A stretch of 64,000 nucleotides of DNA from Thermosynechococcus sp. (GTDB taxonomy: Bacteria > Cyanobacteriota > Cyanobacteriia > Thermosynechococcales > Thermosynechococcaceae): the NCBI RefSeq assembly GCF_025999095.1, contig NZ_AP024678.1, forward strand, positions 2,263,527 through 2,327,526, read 5' to 3'. Position 1 is the stretch's first letter. Every line of letters starts with the position of its first letter. A program made the translations under genes and the position numbers. A model generated the notes under the pieces. It was not told the origin of the DNA, ran no database searches, and saw nothing but the letters and a program-made list of their open reading frames with translations. This document shows, in pieces, positions 49,101-58,581 of the stretch.

Positions 49101-49291
49101 TCCCCCTGGTCATTGCCACGGGGTCTGGCGCAAAATCCCGTCACTCCTTGGGAACCAGTGTCACGGGTGGCATGATTGCGGCCACACTCCTCAGTTTCTT
49201 TGTGGTGCCGATTATTTACATCCTCATTAAGGAAATGGTGGCACAGCTAACCAAGGAGAAGCCTGAGGAAGCAACACCAACGGAGTCTTAA
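46157..49291 (+). CDS. RND efflux transporter permease (AcrB/HAE1 type)
   Basis: A 1044-residue proton-driven drug/lipophile exporter. It shows two six-helix membrane halves, each preceded by a large periplasmic loop. The proton-relay Asp pair is in GLVVDDAIVVVENVTR, and the N-terminus FFIKRPVFATVCSLLIILVGA is typical of HAE1 pumps. The second half has LVMLIGLASKNAILIVEFA. Length equals AcrB. The outer-membrane channel (TolC type) gene is not in the window and may be shared. The pump substrate is not predictable from sequence. Confidence 0.93.
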   Translation: MISNFFIKRPVFATVCSLLIILVGAIALPTLPIEYYPNVRPPTIQVSANYAGANAETVETNVTTILETQINGVEGMDYIDSTSNSFGNSNITITFTEGYDENIAAVDVNNLVASVTSQLPPEVINTGVNVSKSTNQIVLALALYPEEGYDYDATFISNYATLYVVQPLQRLKGVGKVQVFGQRTYAMRIWLDPNRLASRGLTAQDVVRALSDQNVQVGAGIIGAPPAPEGQEFQISIQAQSRLASEEEFADIIVQRGEDGSVVRIRDVGRTELGAQNYNTNFQFDGRNAVGIGIYQLSSANALDIARAVEAEMAILAEKFPPGLKWSTGFSTTDAVQESIKEVVITLIVAIILVIAVIFLFLQDWRATIIPSVTIPVSLIGTFAFMKAFGFSINSLTLFGLVLATGLVVDDAIVVVENVTRLIEDEGMTPQEAASRSMAEVTGALIATSLVMMAVFIPVAFFPGVTGRLYQQFALTIVFAIALSTFNALTLSPPLCALLLRRERPPMANFILFRWINRLIARTRRGYARSLNVIVRLKYWVLAGFVALLGVTYWLFQIVPGGFVPQEDQGYFVTLIQSPQGVSLEYTSNIVFKTAEAIAQNPAVEHTFAIAGFSFFGTGSDKGIIFTSLKPWSRRPTLDQLLPQFQKVVAGELGAVVFSSNVPTINLGGSGLGGFDMQVMDQQGLGLETLASSVNELILKANSTPGFVAVNTPFAINAPQLNVTVDRTRALALGISLKDIFNAMQIYLGSLYVNQFTIFARSYQVIVQADKQFRSNPDDINRIYVRSEQNALIPLSNLVKIEEVSAPPIIYHHNLFRSAEVTGQTVPPLSDRQAIMTMASLAEEVLPTGIGYSWTGLSLESIRSAGQAPLIFGLGLVFVFLVLSAQYESYIDPLIIILAVPLAIMGALLAQWLRGLNNDVFCQIGLVMLIGLASKNAILIVEFANQIRESKGSGIVKSVIHAAEERLRPILMTAISFILGIFPLVIATGSGAKSRHSLGTSVTGGMIAATLLSFFVVPIIYILIKEMVAQLTKEKPEEATPTES

Positions 49292-49354
49292 CTTCCTTTA
49301 CAATTCGCAAAACTCTTGTATTGTGGGGAATGATCCTTTGGCTTGTTCGTGATC

Positions 49355-51781
49355 ATGCCCAAACAACTGGATTTGCTGACCCCTGGACAGGTGATTCCTA
49401 CAGCAGTGCACAGTGAAATGCAGCGCTCCTATCTGGAGTACGCCATGAGTGTAATTGTGGGGCGGGCGCTACCAGATGTACGGGATGGGCTAAAACCAGT
49501 ACATCGGCGCATTCTCTATGCGATGTACGAGTTGGGGCTGACGCCCGATCGCCCCTTTCGCAAGTGTGCACGGGTCGTGGGGGATGTGCTGGGGAAATAT
49601 CACCCCCACGGGGATCAAGCGGTCTATGAGGCACTGGTGCGCTTGGTGCAGCCCTTTAGTAGTCGCTATCCGCTGTTGGCGGGGCATGGCAATTTTGGCT
49701 CCATTGATGATGACCCACCGGCGGCAATGCGCTATACGGAAACGCGCTTGGCAGCGATCGCCCACCGCACGCTACTGGAGAATATCAGCAATGCCATTGT
49801 GGATTTTGCTCCCAACTTTGACAGTTCCCAAGCAGAACCATTGGTGTTGCCGGCGCAACTACCGATTTTGCTGCTGAATGGCTCAACGGGAATTGCGGTG
49901 GGCATGGCTACAAACATTCCACCCCACAATCTGGGGGAAGTGGTGGATGCACTGATTGCTCTCATTGACCGACCCCATCTTTCCCTAGAGGAGCTCCTCA
50001 CCCATCTGCCGGGGCCAGACTTTCCCACGGGGGGCGTAATTGTGGATGGGGGAGGATTGCGACGCGCCTACAGGACGGGTCGAGGAACAATTACACTGCG
50101 GGGAGTGGCAACCCTTGAGGATATTGCGCCCGGACGCGGCCGCCACCGCCGCCAAGGGATTGTGGTGACGGAGTTACCCTATCAGGTGAATAAGGCGGCA
50201 TGGATTGAAAAGGTGGCAGATTTGGTGAATCAAGGTCGCCTTGAGGGCATTGCCGATCTGCGGGATGAGAGTGATCGCGAGGGGCTGCGGGTGGTGATTG
50301 AACTAAAGCGGGATGCCCCAGCGGCGCAACTCTTGGAGCAGCTCTATCACCTAACAGCGTTGCAAGTGACCTATGGCATCAACTTGATGGCACTGGTGGA
50401 CAATCAACCCCGCCAGCTCTCCCTCAAGGAGATCCTCGGGGAGTTTTTGCAGTTCCGCGAAGAGACGCTGCTGCGGCAATATCGCCATGATCTCGAAACA
50501 GCCCAAGCCCGCCAACAGGTGGTGACGGGACTCTTAATCGGCCTCAATGCCGTGGAGCAGGTGATTGAGATTGTGCGCTCGGCGGCGGATGGCAGTGCTG
50601 CCCAGCGGGAATTGATGACCCGCTTGGGTTTAAGCGATCGCCAAGCTAGTGCCCTGATTGCCATGCCCCTACGCCGTCTCACCCAACAGGAACGCCAAGA
50701 ACTAGAACGGGAACAGGCGGAGCTGCAAGGGCGGATTGCCCAATTACAAACCCTGATTCACCAGCGGCCTGAGCGCCTCAAGGCACTGAAGAAAGAATTG
50801 CGGCAGTTGAAAAAAGAATTTGGCGACCCTCGCCGTACCCAAATTCTGAGGGAAACCCCTGCCCCTGAGGAAGTCCCTGCTGGTGGGGGTGATGCCCTCT
50901 GGATAGAAATTCGTGATCGCGGCTATGGTCGCTGCCTGCCCCAGCCCCGTCGCCGTAGTCTGCCGTTGCAAACGTGGCTACCGTGGTCAGAGCCATTGCC
51001 CTTGGGTTTCTCGGTACAGGCCAGCGATCGCCTGTGGGTGTTTACGGAAAGTGGCAGGGTCTATCCGCTGCCTGTGGAGCGACTACCCCTCACCAGCCGC
51101 CGCGAGGGCGATCGCGGCCACCCCCTCCTGACCCTCCTACCGGAGTCAGCCCAAGGGGAAAGCCTCCTTACTGTCTTGCCCAGTCAAGTCACAGCGGACA
51201 AGCTCATTCTGCTGACGCGCCAAGGTCGCCTCAAGGTCATTCCCATCTCAGACCTGCAAGACCTGAGTGGGCGCGGCCTGCAACTCACCAAACTGAAGGC
51301 GGGGGATGCCCTTGGTTGGGTATTGCCTGCGGACAGGGGTCATTTGGTGTTGGCCACCTCGCGGGGGCGGGTGTTTCACTTTTTCATCCCCGACATTCCA
51401 GCTTTGGGACGGCTGAATCAAGGGCAAGCGGCGGTGCGCCTCAGTGTGCCGGAGACCTTGGTGGGGGCGATCGCCCTTTCGGAACCAGAGAATGTTATCC
51501 TCGTTACCGCTTCAGGTCTGGGTAAACAAGTGCCCTTGCCCCTAATTGAAGTTGTACCCCTCGGTCATTTAGGTCAATTGGCGATGCCCTTGCCGCAAAG
51601 ATCGGATCGCCTGGCGGGCATTGGCCGTGGCGGTAGTCCCCTCGCACTGGTGACGACCCAAGAACGGGCCTGGATCACCAATGGGGAAGAGATACCCCTC
51701 CTTAATAAAGAGGCGATGGGGGTGGCGATCGCTCCCCTTGACCCGGGGGAACAGGTGCAGGCGGTGGTGGCGTTGGCCTGA
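49355..51781 (+). CDS. DNA gyrase/topoisomerase IV subunit A-like protein
   Basis: An 808-residue type IIA topoisomerase A subunit. The catalytic Tyr lies in [14 protein letters not shown], the DNA-gate region is [27 protein letters not shown], shown as [20 protein letters not shown], and [12 protein letters not shown] is present. The C-terminal beta-propeller repeats are visible ([24 protein letters not shown]). No QRRGGKG-type GyrA box is seen; the nearest is [11 protein letters not shown]. This suggests the second cyanobacterial GyrA/ParC paralogue rather than the main gyrase A. ATG 49355 is preferred to a TTG at 49343. The last 80 bp overlap convergent tilS. Confidence 0.85.
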   Translation: MPKQLDLLTPGQVIPTAVHSEMQRSYLEYAMSVIVGRALPDVRDGLKPVHRRILYAMYELGLTPDRPFRKCARVVGDVLGKYHPHGDQAVYEALVRLVQPFSSRYPLLAGHGNFGSIDDDPPAAMRYTETRLAAIAHRTLLENISNAIVDFAPNFDSSQAEPLVLPAQLPILLLNGSTGIAVGMATNIPPHNLGEVVDALIALIDRPHLSLEELLTHLPGPDFPTGGVIVDGGGLRRAYRTGRGTITLRGVATLEDIAPGRGRHRRQGIVVTELPYQVNKAAWIEKVADLVNQGRLEGIADLRDESDREGLRVVIELKRDAPAAQLLEQLYHLTALQVTYGINLMALVDNQPRQLSLKEILGEFLQFREETLLRQYRHDLETAQARQQVVTGLLIGLNAVEQVIEIVRSAADGSAAQRELMTRLGLSDRQASALIAMPLRRLTQQERQELEREQAELQGRIAQLQTLIHQRPERLKALKKELRQLKKEFGDPRRTQILRETPAPEEVPAGGGDALWIEIRDRGYGRCLPQPRRRSLPLQTWLPWSEPLPLGFSVQASDRLWVFTESGRVYPLPVERLPLTSRREGDRGHPLLTLLPESAQGESLLTVLPSQVTADKLILLTRQGRLKVIPISDLQDLSGRGLQLTKLKAGDALGWVLPADRGHLVLATSRGRVFHFFIPDIPALGRLNQGQAAVRLSVPETLVGAIALSEPENVILVTASGLGKQVPLPLIEVVPLGHLGQLAMPLPQRSDRLAGIGRGGSPLALVTTQERAWITNGEEIPLLNKEAMGVAIAPLDPGEQVQAVVALA

Positions 51782-52742
51782 CTAATTCAATCCAGGGGCC
51801 ACAGACCCGCAGGTGCTGCCCCCCCGGCAAAGTGGCACTTTGGCTGCCATTGCCTGCCGCAATCAGAAAACGCACCGCTTCAATCAGGTTAAAATCAATG
51901 CCCCGTTTTAGATGCTGCCGCAGAAAGCGCCAGATTAAGCGGCGTTGCAGAGCAAGGGGCAATTCCCGGAGGCGCAACCGATCTAAGGCCGGCGGATGCT
52001 CGCGGATCACTGTGGGGGCAAGACGCTCCACCTCAGCCTCGAAATAGGCGCGATCGCCAGCAAGCAGCTCAGCAGTTTGGGCAAGCACCTCTTCCACATT
52101 GGCATTGAAGTGCTGTTGTAAATAGGGGATTAACTGCAAACGCAGCCGATTGCGGCGATACGCCAAATTGTGGTTGGTTTCATCCTGCCAGATGGGCAAT
52201 CCGTAGGCTTGGCAAAAAGCAGCGGTTTCAGCGCGGGTCATGCCTAGGAGCGGGCGCACCAACTGAATAGCGCCCAAGGAACGGCTGGGCAAGAGGGTGG
52301 CGAGGCCATCGGGGCTAGTGCCCCGCAGCAGATGCAGTAATAGACTTTCAGCGCGATCGCTCTGGGTATGGGCTGTCACCACATGGGTGCAATCCAACGC
52401 CTTGGCCACGCTCTCAAAGACTTGGTAGCGCCATGAACGGGCGGCGGCCTCAGTTTTCGGCAGCTCAGGGGCACTCACCACCTCACAGGGTAGATGCCAT
52501 TTCTGCGCTAGCTGTTGGACAAAATTGGCATTGGCGGTGCTATCTGCACGCCAGCGGTGATCACAATGGACCGCCACCAAAAACCACTGCCAGTGGGGCT
52601 GTAGATCCAGCAACAGGCGCGTTAAACAAACGGAGTCTTGCCCCCCCGAGAGAGCAATGAGAATCCGTGATCCCACAGGAAGCCATTGCTGGATTTTTAA
52701 GGTGGTATGCAGGCGGGCGTGGTGAATGCCCCACACGGGCAC
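51702..52742 (-). CDS. tilS: tRNA(Ile)-lysidine synthetase
   Basis: TilS converts C34 of the CAU-anticodon tRNA-Ile to lysidine so that it reads AUA. The ATP-binding PP-loop is [17 protein letters not shown] near residue 30, and further motifs are [16 protein letters not shown] and [21 protein letters not shown] (shown as [19 protein letters not shown]). At 346 residues it has the core but not the full C-terminal domain of E. coli TilS, as in many short TilS proteins. The Pro-rich C-terminus ([20 protein letters not shown]) is encoded in the 80-bp overlap with gyrA. Confidence 0.9.
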   Translation of the reverse strand: MPVWGIHHARLHTTLKIQQWLPVGSRILIALSGGQDSVCLTRLLLDLQPHWQWFLVAVHCDHRWRADSTANANFVQQLAQKWHLPCEVVSAPELPKTEAAARSWRYQVFESVAKALDCTHVVTAHTQSDRAESLLLHLLRGTSPDGLATLLPSRSLGAIQLVRPLLGMTRAETAAFCQAYGLPIWQDETNHNLAYRRNRLRLQLIPYLQQHFNANVEEVLAQTAELLAGDRAYFEAEVERLAPTVIREHPPALDRLRLRELPLALQRRLIWRFLRQHLKRGIDFNLIEAVRFLIAAGNGSQSATLPGGQHLRVCGPWIELVRPTPPPPAPVPPGQGERSPPPSPLY

Positions 52743-52748
52743 AACTCA

Positions 52749-53708
52749 CTAGAAAAACCAACCGTAGGAGTGTAGGCCCTTCCCCAGCAGATTCACCCCC
52801 AGGTAGCAGACCCAGACCACCCCAAAGCCAACCGTGGCAAGAATCGCCGGTTTACGCCCTTGCCAATCGCGGGTAATGCGGGCATGGAGATAGGCAGCAT
52901 ACACCAGCCAAACAATCAGTGCCCAAGTTTCCTTTGGATCCCAACTCCAAGGTGCGCCCCAAGCCTCGTTGGCCCATACGGCACCGGAGATAATGCCAAT
53001 CGTCAACAGGGGAAAGCCCAGACCAATCATGCGGTAGCTCAGGTTATCGAGGGTTTCGGCTAAAGTCAGGCGTTGCACACTCAATTGCAGCGCTGGTGGG
53101 GTGAGTACCCCTGTGCCACCGCCCCCCATCGAGGATTCTAGGGAAGGTTCTGGCGGGCGACTGCGGAAGCCACCTGTTCCCACAGAACTCCCCTTGAGGT
53201 TGACGGGCTTGCCCCAGGTGACGATAAGAAAGGCGATCGCCAGCAGGGAGCCCACCATCAAGGTGGCATAGCTGAGCATCATCACACTGACGTGCATCAT
53301 TAACCAGTTGGACTTAAGAGCTGGCACTAGGGGGGCCGACTGTTGCATCTCCGGGGGCAGAGAGAGGGCAGCCAAGGCCGTAATTCCCATTGCAACGGGT
53401 GCGGTGACAACTCCCACAAGGGGCTGGCCACTGATGGACTCAGCCACAAAGTGCATGGCCGTCAGCCCCCAACACAGGAAAAAGAGGGATTCATAGAGAT
53501 TACTGATGGGAAAGTAGCCCCCCTCAATCCAGCGGGCCGCCAGCAGGCCAGTGATACAGAGGTTAGCGATCGCTATCCCCGTGCGACCGGCAGCGGTCAG
53601 CAGCGGCCACTGGGGAAATGCTGCCCCGCACCAGTAGAGCAACATGGTGATAAAAAGCACCGCAAAGGCGGTATTATCGAGCCAACCTTCTAGGGTCAAT
53701 AAATCCAT
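52749..53708 (-). CDS. ccsA: cytochrome c biogenesis haem-handling protein CcsA
   Basis: A 319-residue integral membrane protein of the system II cytochrome c maturation pathway (ResC/CcsA, ycf5; named CcsB in some annotations). It moves and holds haem for attachment to apocytochromes in the thylakoid lumen or periplasm. The haem-handling WWD motif is [21 protein letters not shown], shown as [18 protein letters not shown], in the penultimate stretch. Six to eight hydrophobic segments are visible. A Ser/Gly-rich loop lies around residues 175-205. It follows tilS's start by 6 bp on the same strand. Confidence 0.92.
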   Translation of the reverse strand: MDLLTLEGWLDNTAFAVLFITMLLYWCGAAFPQWPLLTAAGRTGIAIANLCITGLLAARWIEGGYFPISNLYESLFFLCWGLTAMHFVAESISGQPLVGVVTAPVAMGITALAALSLPPEMQQSAPLVPALKSNWLMMHVSVMMLSYATLMVGSLLAIAFLIVTWGKPVNLKGSSVGTGGFRSRPPEPSLESSMGGGGTGVLTPPALQLSVQRLTLAETLDNLSYRMIGLGFPLLTIGIISGAVWANEAWGAPWSWDPKETWALIVWLVYAAYLHARITRDWQGRKPAILATVGFGVVWVCYLGVNLLGKGLHSYGWFF

Positions 53709-53817
53709 AGGTTTTCGTATTGCCAGCCTGCTACTCTTTTGTATTGTACTGTTTGTACTGTCCGAACCGCGCTTTTCTGGGATAGGGGAGTGTGTTCCAT
53801 TCTTAGGAAGAAGGGCT

Positions 53818-53846
53818 TACCACAATTTAGCCTGAATCCCTATAAT
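53818..53846 (+). promoter_or_regulatory. promoter of the YaaW-like gene
   Basis: A perfect -10 TATAAT at 53841-53846 with a weak -35 around 53818-53823 at 17-bp spacing. It lies inside a CCTGA/TCAGG inverted repeat, 53 bp before the ATG. Confidence 0.4.
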
Positions 53847-53899
53847 CAGGGGTGAAGCATCATCCTATTCTATTGTGCTGCTGCTGGAGCAAGAACCCC

Positions 53900-54682
53900 A
53901 TGAATGAGCTACGGGCTGCGCTGGAATTGGCGACGGAGGAGGAGTTGCAAGACCTAACAGAAATTCTGTTTCGTCGTCGGCTCAACCCCTTGGACTATCT
54001 AACCACGCCGGATCCCATTGCGGTACAAGCCCAAGATCGTCAAGCCTGGTTAGATGACATTGAAGAGCGGTTTCGCTTTTTGGCAGCCGATGGTTTGACG
54101 GTGCTCAAGGGCAAAGCCCAGCAAATCAGCTATCGGCAAACTTTGATGCGGGTCTGTCGCTACTTAAAAATTAAGTTTTCCCCCAGTTGGACGGTGCCTG
54201 AACTGGAAATGGAGATCTTCTTCAATGTGTTGCAGCGGATGTGGAAAAAGCTGGGGGATCAGGATCGGCGGGTCTTGGCCGCCCAAATTCAAGAGAGCTT
54301 GCCGGAACTGCGCCATGGCCACCCCATTTCCATGGAAATGGTGCGCTTAATCCTAGAGGGAAGTGCCGCGATCGCCGTCAGTTCTGTTGTGCGCTCCATG
54401 GTGGTACAGCAGGTGGCACGGCAGTTTGCGATTCATTTTGCTGGCTCCAAGCTCTCAATTATCCCCTTGGTGTCACGGGGGGCAGCCATGGGGGCCGCTC
54501 GATTGGCAGTGGGGCGCAGTCTCTTGGCCTTTGCCAGTACTGCCCTCTGGGTATGGTTTATTGCCGATTTGGGTTGGCAAGCCATTGCCACTAACTATGC
54601 CCGCATTATTCCCACCATTTTTGCGATCGCCCAAATTCGTCTTTTGCGGGGTGAACAGGCCGCCCAGTGGGCGATGGCCTAG
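53900..54682 (+). CDS. YaaW-like (UPF0174-type) protein
   Basis: A 260-residue protein with an N-terminal DUF3944-like motif (MNELRAALELATEEELQDLTEILFRRRLNPLDY, shown as LATEEELQDLTEILFRRRLNPLDY in parts: LATEEELQDL and LFRRRLNPLDY). A central helical region and a C-terminal hydrophobic part follow (FASTALWVWFIADLGW, about residues 210-230). The family is poorly understood and its function unknown. ATG 53900 gives the family start; a longer frame from 53852 is unlikely. Its stop overlaps the SNF2 gene end by 4 bp. The promoter contains a good TATAAT. Confidence 0.68.
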   Translation: MNELRAALELATEEELQDLTEILFRRRLNPLDYLTTPDPIAVQAQDRQAWLDDIEERFRFLAADGLTVLKGKAQQISYRQTLMRVCRYLKIKFSPSWTVPELEMEIFFNVLQRMWKKLGDQDRRVLAAQIQESLPELRHGHPISMEMVRLILEGSAAIAVSSVVRSMVVQQVARQFAIHFAGSKLSIIPLVSRGAAMGAARLAVGRSLLAFASTALWVWFIADLGWQAIATNYARIIPTIFAIAQIRLLRGEQAAQWAMA

Positions 54683-57678
54683 AGGGTGATCAGCCGCTCT
54701 TTGTCCAAGGTGAGCAGGTGCCGCAGCTGGTCGAGGTTGAGTTCAGTCAGCCACTGTTCGCCGCTCCCCACAATCATTTCTGCAAGGGCTTTTTTCTGTT
54801 CGATTTGCTCGTGGATCTTTTCTTCAAGGGTACCCGTGCAGACAAATTTATGGATTTGGACATTGCGGCCTTGACCAATGCGGAAGACGCGATCGCTGGC
54901 CTGATTTTCTACCGCTGGGTTCCACCAGCGATCGTAGTGAAAGACATGGTTAGCGCGAGTCAGATTGAGACCCACGCCCCCTGCCTTGAGGGAAAGAATA
55001 AAGACCATGGGGGCTTCGGGATCGTGCTGAAAGCGTTCCACCATGAGTTCCCGCTGGGCTTTGGGGGTGCGTCCTGAGAGGAAAAACACCTCCTGCTGCA
55101 GCACCTTTTCCAGGTAGGTTTTCAGGTGGGTGCCAAACTCAGCAAATTGGGTAAACACCAAGGCGCGATCGCCCACTTCCTGAAGCTCTTGCAACATTTC
55201 TATTAGGCGTTGCAATTTACCTGAGCGAGCGGGGGCATAGTCTTCTTGGTGGAGATACTGGGCGGGATGGTTACAGATTTGCTTCAGCTTGGTCAGGGTG
55301 GCCAAGATATTGCCCCGCCGCTGGATGCCTTCGCTATTTTCGATGGCAGCAAGGGAGTCTTCCACCACAGCACTGTAAAGCTGCAGCTGCTCCAGGGTGA
55401 GGCCACAATACACCAGCATCTCCTGTTTTTCGGGCAGGTCTTGAATAATACTGCGGTCGGTTTTCAGGCGCCGCAGAATGAAGGGTTGGACATAGGTGCG
55501 CAGGGCGTTGAGGGAGCTGGTGTCGCCATAGCGTTCAATGGGACGGACATAGCGGTGTTGAAAGTAGGTGCGATTGCCCAAGTACCCCGGATGGAGGAAG
55601 TCCATAATTGACCAAAGTTCGAGCAGGCGGTTTTCTAGGGGGGTTCCCGTCAGGGCAATGCGAAACTGGGCGGAAAGTTCCCGCGCCGCTTGGGACTGTT
55701 GGGTGTTGGCATTCTTGATGTTTTGGGCTTCATCCAGTACCAAATGCTGCCACAGAATCTGTTGTAAGGTGGTGCGATCGCGCTGCAGGAGGGCATAACT
55801 GGTAAGAATCAAGTCATGGCTTTCCACCATTGTGAGGAAGGCCTTGCCCCTGGGGCGATCGCTCCCGTGGTGGACATAGGCCCGCAAGGTGGGAGCAAAC
55901 TTTTGGCACTCCCGCAGCCAGTTCCCCAGCACCGAGGTAGGACAGATCAACAGTGTCGGTCGGTAGGCACGTCCCGTTTCCTTGAGGTGGAGCAAAAAGG
56001 CCAACAGTTGAATCGTTTTCCCCAAACCCATATCATCCGCCAAGCAAGCCCCCAGCCGCCAGCGTTCCAAAAAACTCAGCCACGCCACCCCCCGTGCCTG
56101 GTAGGAGCGCAGTTCACCACAAAACTCCTGGGGTGTCGGCACTGGATCAAGGCTTTGTTTGCCCGTGAGGCCATCCAAGAGTGTCTGCAGCGCATCATTG
56201 GGGTCTAAGCCAAGAATCGGCAACTTAGCCACCGTCACCGTATCCCCCGTAGCAATGCGCAGGATATCGGCAAGGGAGAGTTGGGTCTTGGGGGGAGACT
56301 GGAGAAACTCTTGAGCCGCCTTGACCTGTTGGGGGCGCAACAGCACCCACTCACCATTGAGATAAACCAGGGGCGTCCCTTGGCGGCGCAGTTGATCAAA
56401 ATCTGCTTCCGAGAGGGGATGCTGCCCCAACTGCAACTGCCACTGAAACTGCATCAAGCTGTCAATACTCAAGCCGCTAGGGGCCGTCGGCGGCAATGTG
56501 GCAATTATTTTTAGACCCAAGCAATGTTGGGCGCTATTGCGGCGCAAACTCGGTGGCAAAATGATCGCAACCCCCTGCTGCTCCAGGGGCGCAATTGCAC
56601 TTTGCAAGAAGGCATAAACTTCGGTGGTCTGCAGCGTCAGACCCTCAGGGGAGCGTTGTTGAAGACTGCGATCGAGGGGACGATAAATGCGGGAGGCCAA
56701 GCCCAATCCCCGCAGCAGGGTTTCTTGGGGCTGCCAGAGCACCTGCCCTTGATAGAGGAGGGCCTCTTGGGTGCATTGCCAAATCGCGGCTGCCGTTAGC
56801 ATGGTGTCCGTTTCCCCTTCAGTTTGCAGCCCAAAGACCAGGCGCCAGTCACCATCGGCAGTATCTGGAGGTACCAGTTGCAGAGCCAGTCGCCACTGGG
56901 GACGCAGATCCAACTGCTCACGGTAGGGTTCTTGCCAGCGGTGCAGTCGTTCAATCAGGGAAGGCGGCAGTTCTGTGGCTTGACCTGTTTTCAGGAGCCC
57001 CAGCCAGGGGCTATGCTCTTTGGCTAGGCCCACTTTGGGCAATTCGAGGTCAGCAAGGACAGTGCGCAGATAACCCTGTAATGTCTGCTGGAGAAAATCC
57101 GCCAGCAGGTCTGAAGCATGGGGCGGAAACTGCAACGCCGTGCCATCGGCTTGATAACAGCGACACAAATCGGGCATCTGCCGGCTAAATTGGCGGAAGC
57201 GATCGCGATCGCCCCGATGGGTTAGCAGAACTCGCCACCCCTCAGCCGTTGGCAGGTATTGGCCGCGCACAATTAAATCTAGCAACCAGCGACTAACGTG
57301 CAACCAATAGCGCAGATCCTCGCCGATAGACCCACTATTTGGGTCGTGAAGGCTGAGTTGATGCAGTTGTGCCAAAACAGCCGTGGCGGGGATTGCCCAA
57401 CCGGGCACCCGCCATAAAAACAGGGGTTCCCCCTTGACTGCCGCAAGGGGTGGCGGCAGCAGTTGATGTCCCTGAATCTGTGCTGGCAAGGCAACGTAAG
57501 TGGAACTTGGGCAGGCTGGCTCCCCAATAGGTATTTTGCTCGGGGTGGCGTAGGGATAAACTGGCAGAGCGGACGGCTCCCAAGGCGTGATTGCCTGGGT
57601 GAGCGATCGCCATTCTTCCGCCCAAATGAAAAACTGTGGCGCTGGCCCTAGGAGCCACGTGCCATGTAAAATAGCCAT
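54679..57678 (-). CDS. SNF2/SWI2-family helicase
   Basis: A 999-residue ATPase. The C-terminal 550 residues carry the SNF2 motor: Walker A ADDMGLGKTIQLLAFLL near residue 540, box II DEAQNIKN, box III ALTGTPLENRLLELWSIM, and the helicase-C segment QASDRVFRIGQGRNVQIHKF. The N-terminal 500 residues match the bacterial SNF2-associated helicase region. Such proteins remodel protein-DNA complexes, probably in repair or transcription recovery (HepA/RapA-like), but the target is unknown. The gene ends in a 4-bp overlap with the convergent YaaW-like gene. Confidence 0.92.
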   Translation of the reverse strand: MAILHGTWLLGPAPQFFIWAEEWRSLTQAITPWEPSALPVYPYATPSKIPIGEPACPSSTYVALPAQIQGHQLLPPPLAAVKGEPLFLWRVPGWAIPATAVLAQLHQLSLHDPNSGSIGEDLRYWLHVSRWLLDLIVRGQYLPTAEGWRVLLTHRGDRDRFRQFSRQMPDLCRCYQADGTALQFPPHASDLLADFLQQTLQGYLRTVLADLELPKVGLAKEHSPWLGLLKTGQATELPPSLIERLHRWQEPYREQLDLRPQWRLALQLVPPDTADGDWRLVFGLQTEGETDTMLTAAAIWQCTQEALLYQGQVLWQPQETLLRGLGLASRIYRPLDRSLQQRSPEGLTLQTTEVYAFLQSAIAPLEQQGVAIILPPSLRRNSAQHCLGLKIIATLPPTAPSGLSIDSLMQFQWQLQLGQHPLSEADFDQLRRQGTPLVYLNGEWVLLRPQQVKAAQEFLQSPPKTQLSLADILRIATGDTVTVAKLPILGLDPNDALQTLLDGLTGKQSLDPVPTPQEFCGELRSYQARGVAWLSFLERWRLGACLADDMGLGKTIQLLAFLLHLKETGRAYRPTLLICPTSVLGNWLRECQKFAPTLRAYVHHGSDRPRGKAFLTMVESHDLILTSYALLQRDRTTLQQILWQHLVLDEAQNIKNANTQQSQAARELSAQFRIALTGTPLENRLLELWSIMDFLHPGYLGNRTYFQHRYVRPIERYGDTSSLNALRTYVQPFILRRLKTDRSIIQDLPEKQEMLVYCGLTLEQLQLYSAVVEDSLAAIENSEGIQRRGNILATLTKLKQICNHPAQYLHQEDYAPARSGKLQRLIEMLQELQEVGDRALVFTQFAEFGTHLKTYLEKVLQQEVFFLSGRTPKAQRELMVERFQHDPEAPMVFILSLKAGGVGLNLTRANHVFHYDRWWNPAVENQASDRVFRIGQGRNVQIHKFVCTGTLEEKIHEQIEQKKALAEMIVGSGEQWLTELNLDQLRHLLTLDKERLITL

Positions 57679-57691
57679 GCCAATATTTTAA

Positions 57692-58510
57692 TTAATGAGA
57701 ATAAGCTTTCAGGAGCCATTCGAACTCTTCGGGGGGCAGGGGAGGGGCAAAGAGATAGCCTTGACCGTAGTCACATCCCAGTTCCTGAAGTATTTGCAGT
57801 TGTCTTGGTGTTTCAATGCCCTCCGCAATAGACCGGTAGCCCAACTGCTGGCTCAGGAGTAAAATCATGCGGGTAATTTGCACGTTACGTTCGTTTTCCT
57901 CCAGTTGGCTGATAAAGGAACGATCTACCTTGAGGTGTTGAATCGGGAGGCTGTGGAGATAGCTGAGGCAGGAATACCCTGTACCAAAGTCATCAATGCT
58001 AATTTCAATATCGCGATCCCTGAGCAATTCCAGCAAACTCAGGATTTCACTCCCCAGTTCAATCCCAATCCTTTCGGTGAGTTCCAGCAGCAGCTGCCCT
58101 CTGGGCAGGGGGTATCTCTGCTGAAGGGTATCCAGATACTTGAAGAAAGTGGCATCCTGGAGTGTCTTGGCAGAGACATTGACACTAAGTCTCAAGTCGG
58201 CTGCGATATCAGACTGCCGTTGCCAAGTCCAGAGCTGCCGACAGGCCCGCTCGAGAATCCACTGATCCAACGCCACGATCAACCCTGTCTCCTCGGCAAT
58301 GGGAATAAAGTGTGCCGGTGAGACTAGACCCCGCTCAGGGTGTTGCCAGCGCACCAAGGCCTCCATGCCGACCAATTGCTGGCTCTTCAAATGGAAAATC
58401 GGTTGGTAAAAGAGTTGCAATTCCCCACCCTTCAGGGCGTGGCGCAGATCATGTTCAAGGTGGAGCCGCTCTAGAACCTGTTTGTGCATCTCGGCCATTA
58501 AAGACAGCAT
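57692..58510 (-). CDS. EAL-domain c-di-GMP phosphodiesterase fragment
   Basis: A 272-residue frame covering a full EAL domain: YQPIFHLKSQQLVGMEALVRW, given as YQPIFHL and GMEALVRW, NVSAKTLQ, LELTER, SIDDFGTGYS, LKVDRSFI, IAEGIET and GCDYGQGYLF. All catalytic residues known for active EAL phosphodiesterases are present. It should be the C-terminal half of the PAS/GAF/GGDEF protein upstream; two single-base insertions (about 58594 and 58497) separate them, so here it would be translated alone from ATG 58508-58510 or 58496-58498. Neither has a good ribosome-binding site. Confidence 0.85.
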   Translation of the reverse strand: MLSLMAEMHKQVLERLHLEHDLRHALKGGELQLFYQPIFHLKSQQLVGMEALVRWQHPERGLVSPAHFIPIAEETGLIVALDQWILERACRQLWTWQRQSDIAADLRLSVNVSAKTLQDATFFKYLDTLQQRYPLPRGQLLLELTERIGIELGSEILSLLELLRDRDIEISIDDFGTGYSCLSYLHSLPIQHLKVDRSFISQLEENERNVQITRMILLLSQQLGYRSIAEGIETPRQLQILQELGCDYGQGYLFAPPLPPEEFEWLLKAYSH

Positions 58511-58581
58511 AGCGCTTTGTTAACTGCCTTTTAGCCGCATACATAGCAATATCAGCATCCCTTAGGACGGCTATACCAGTT

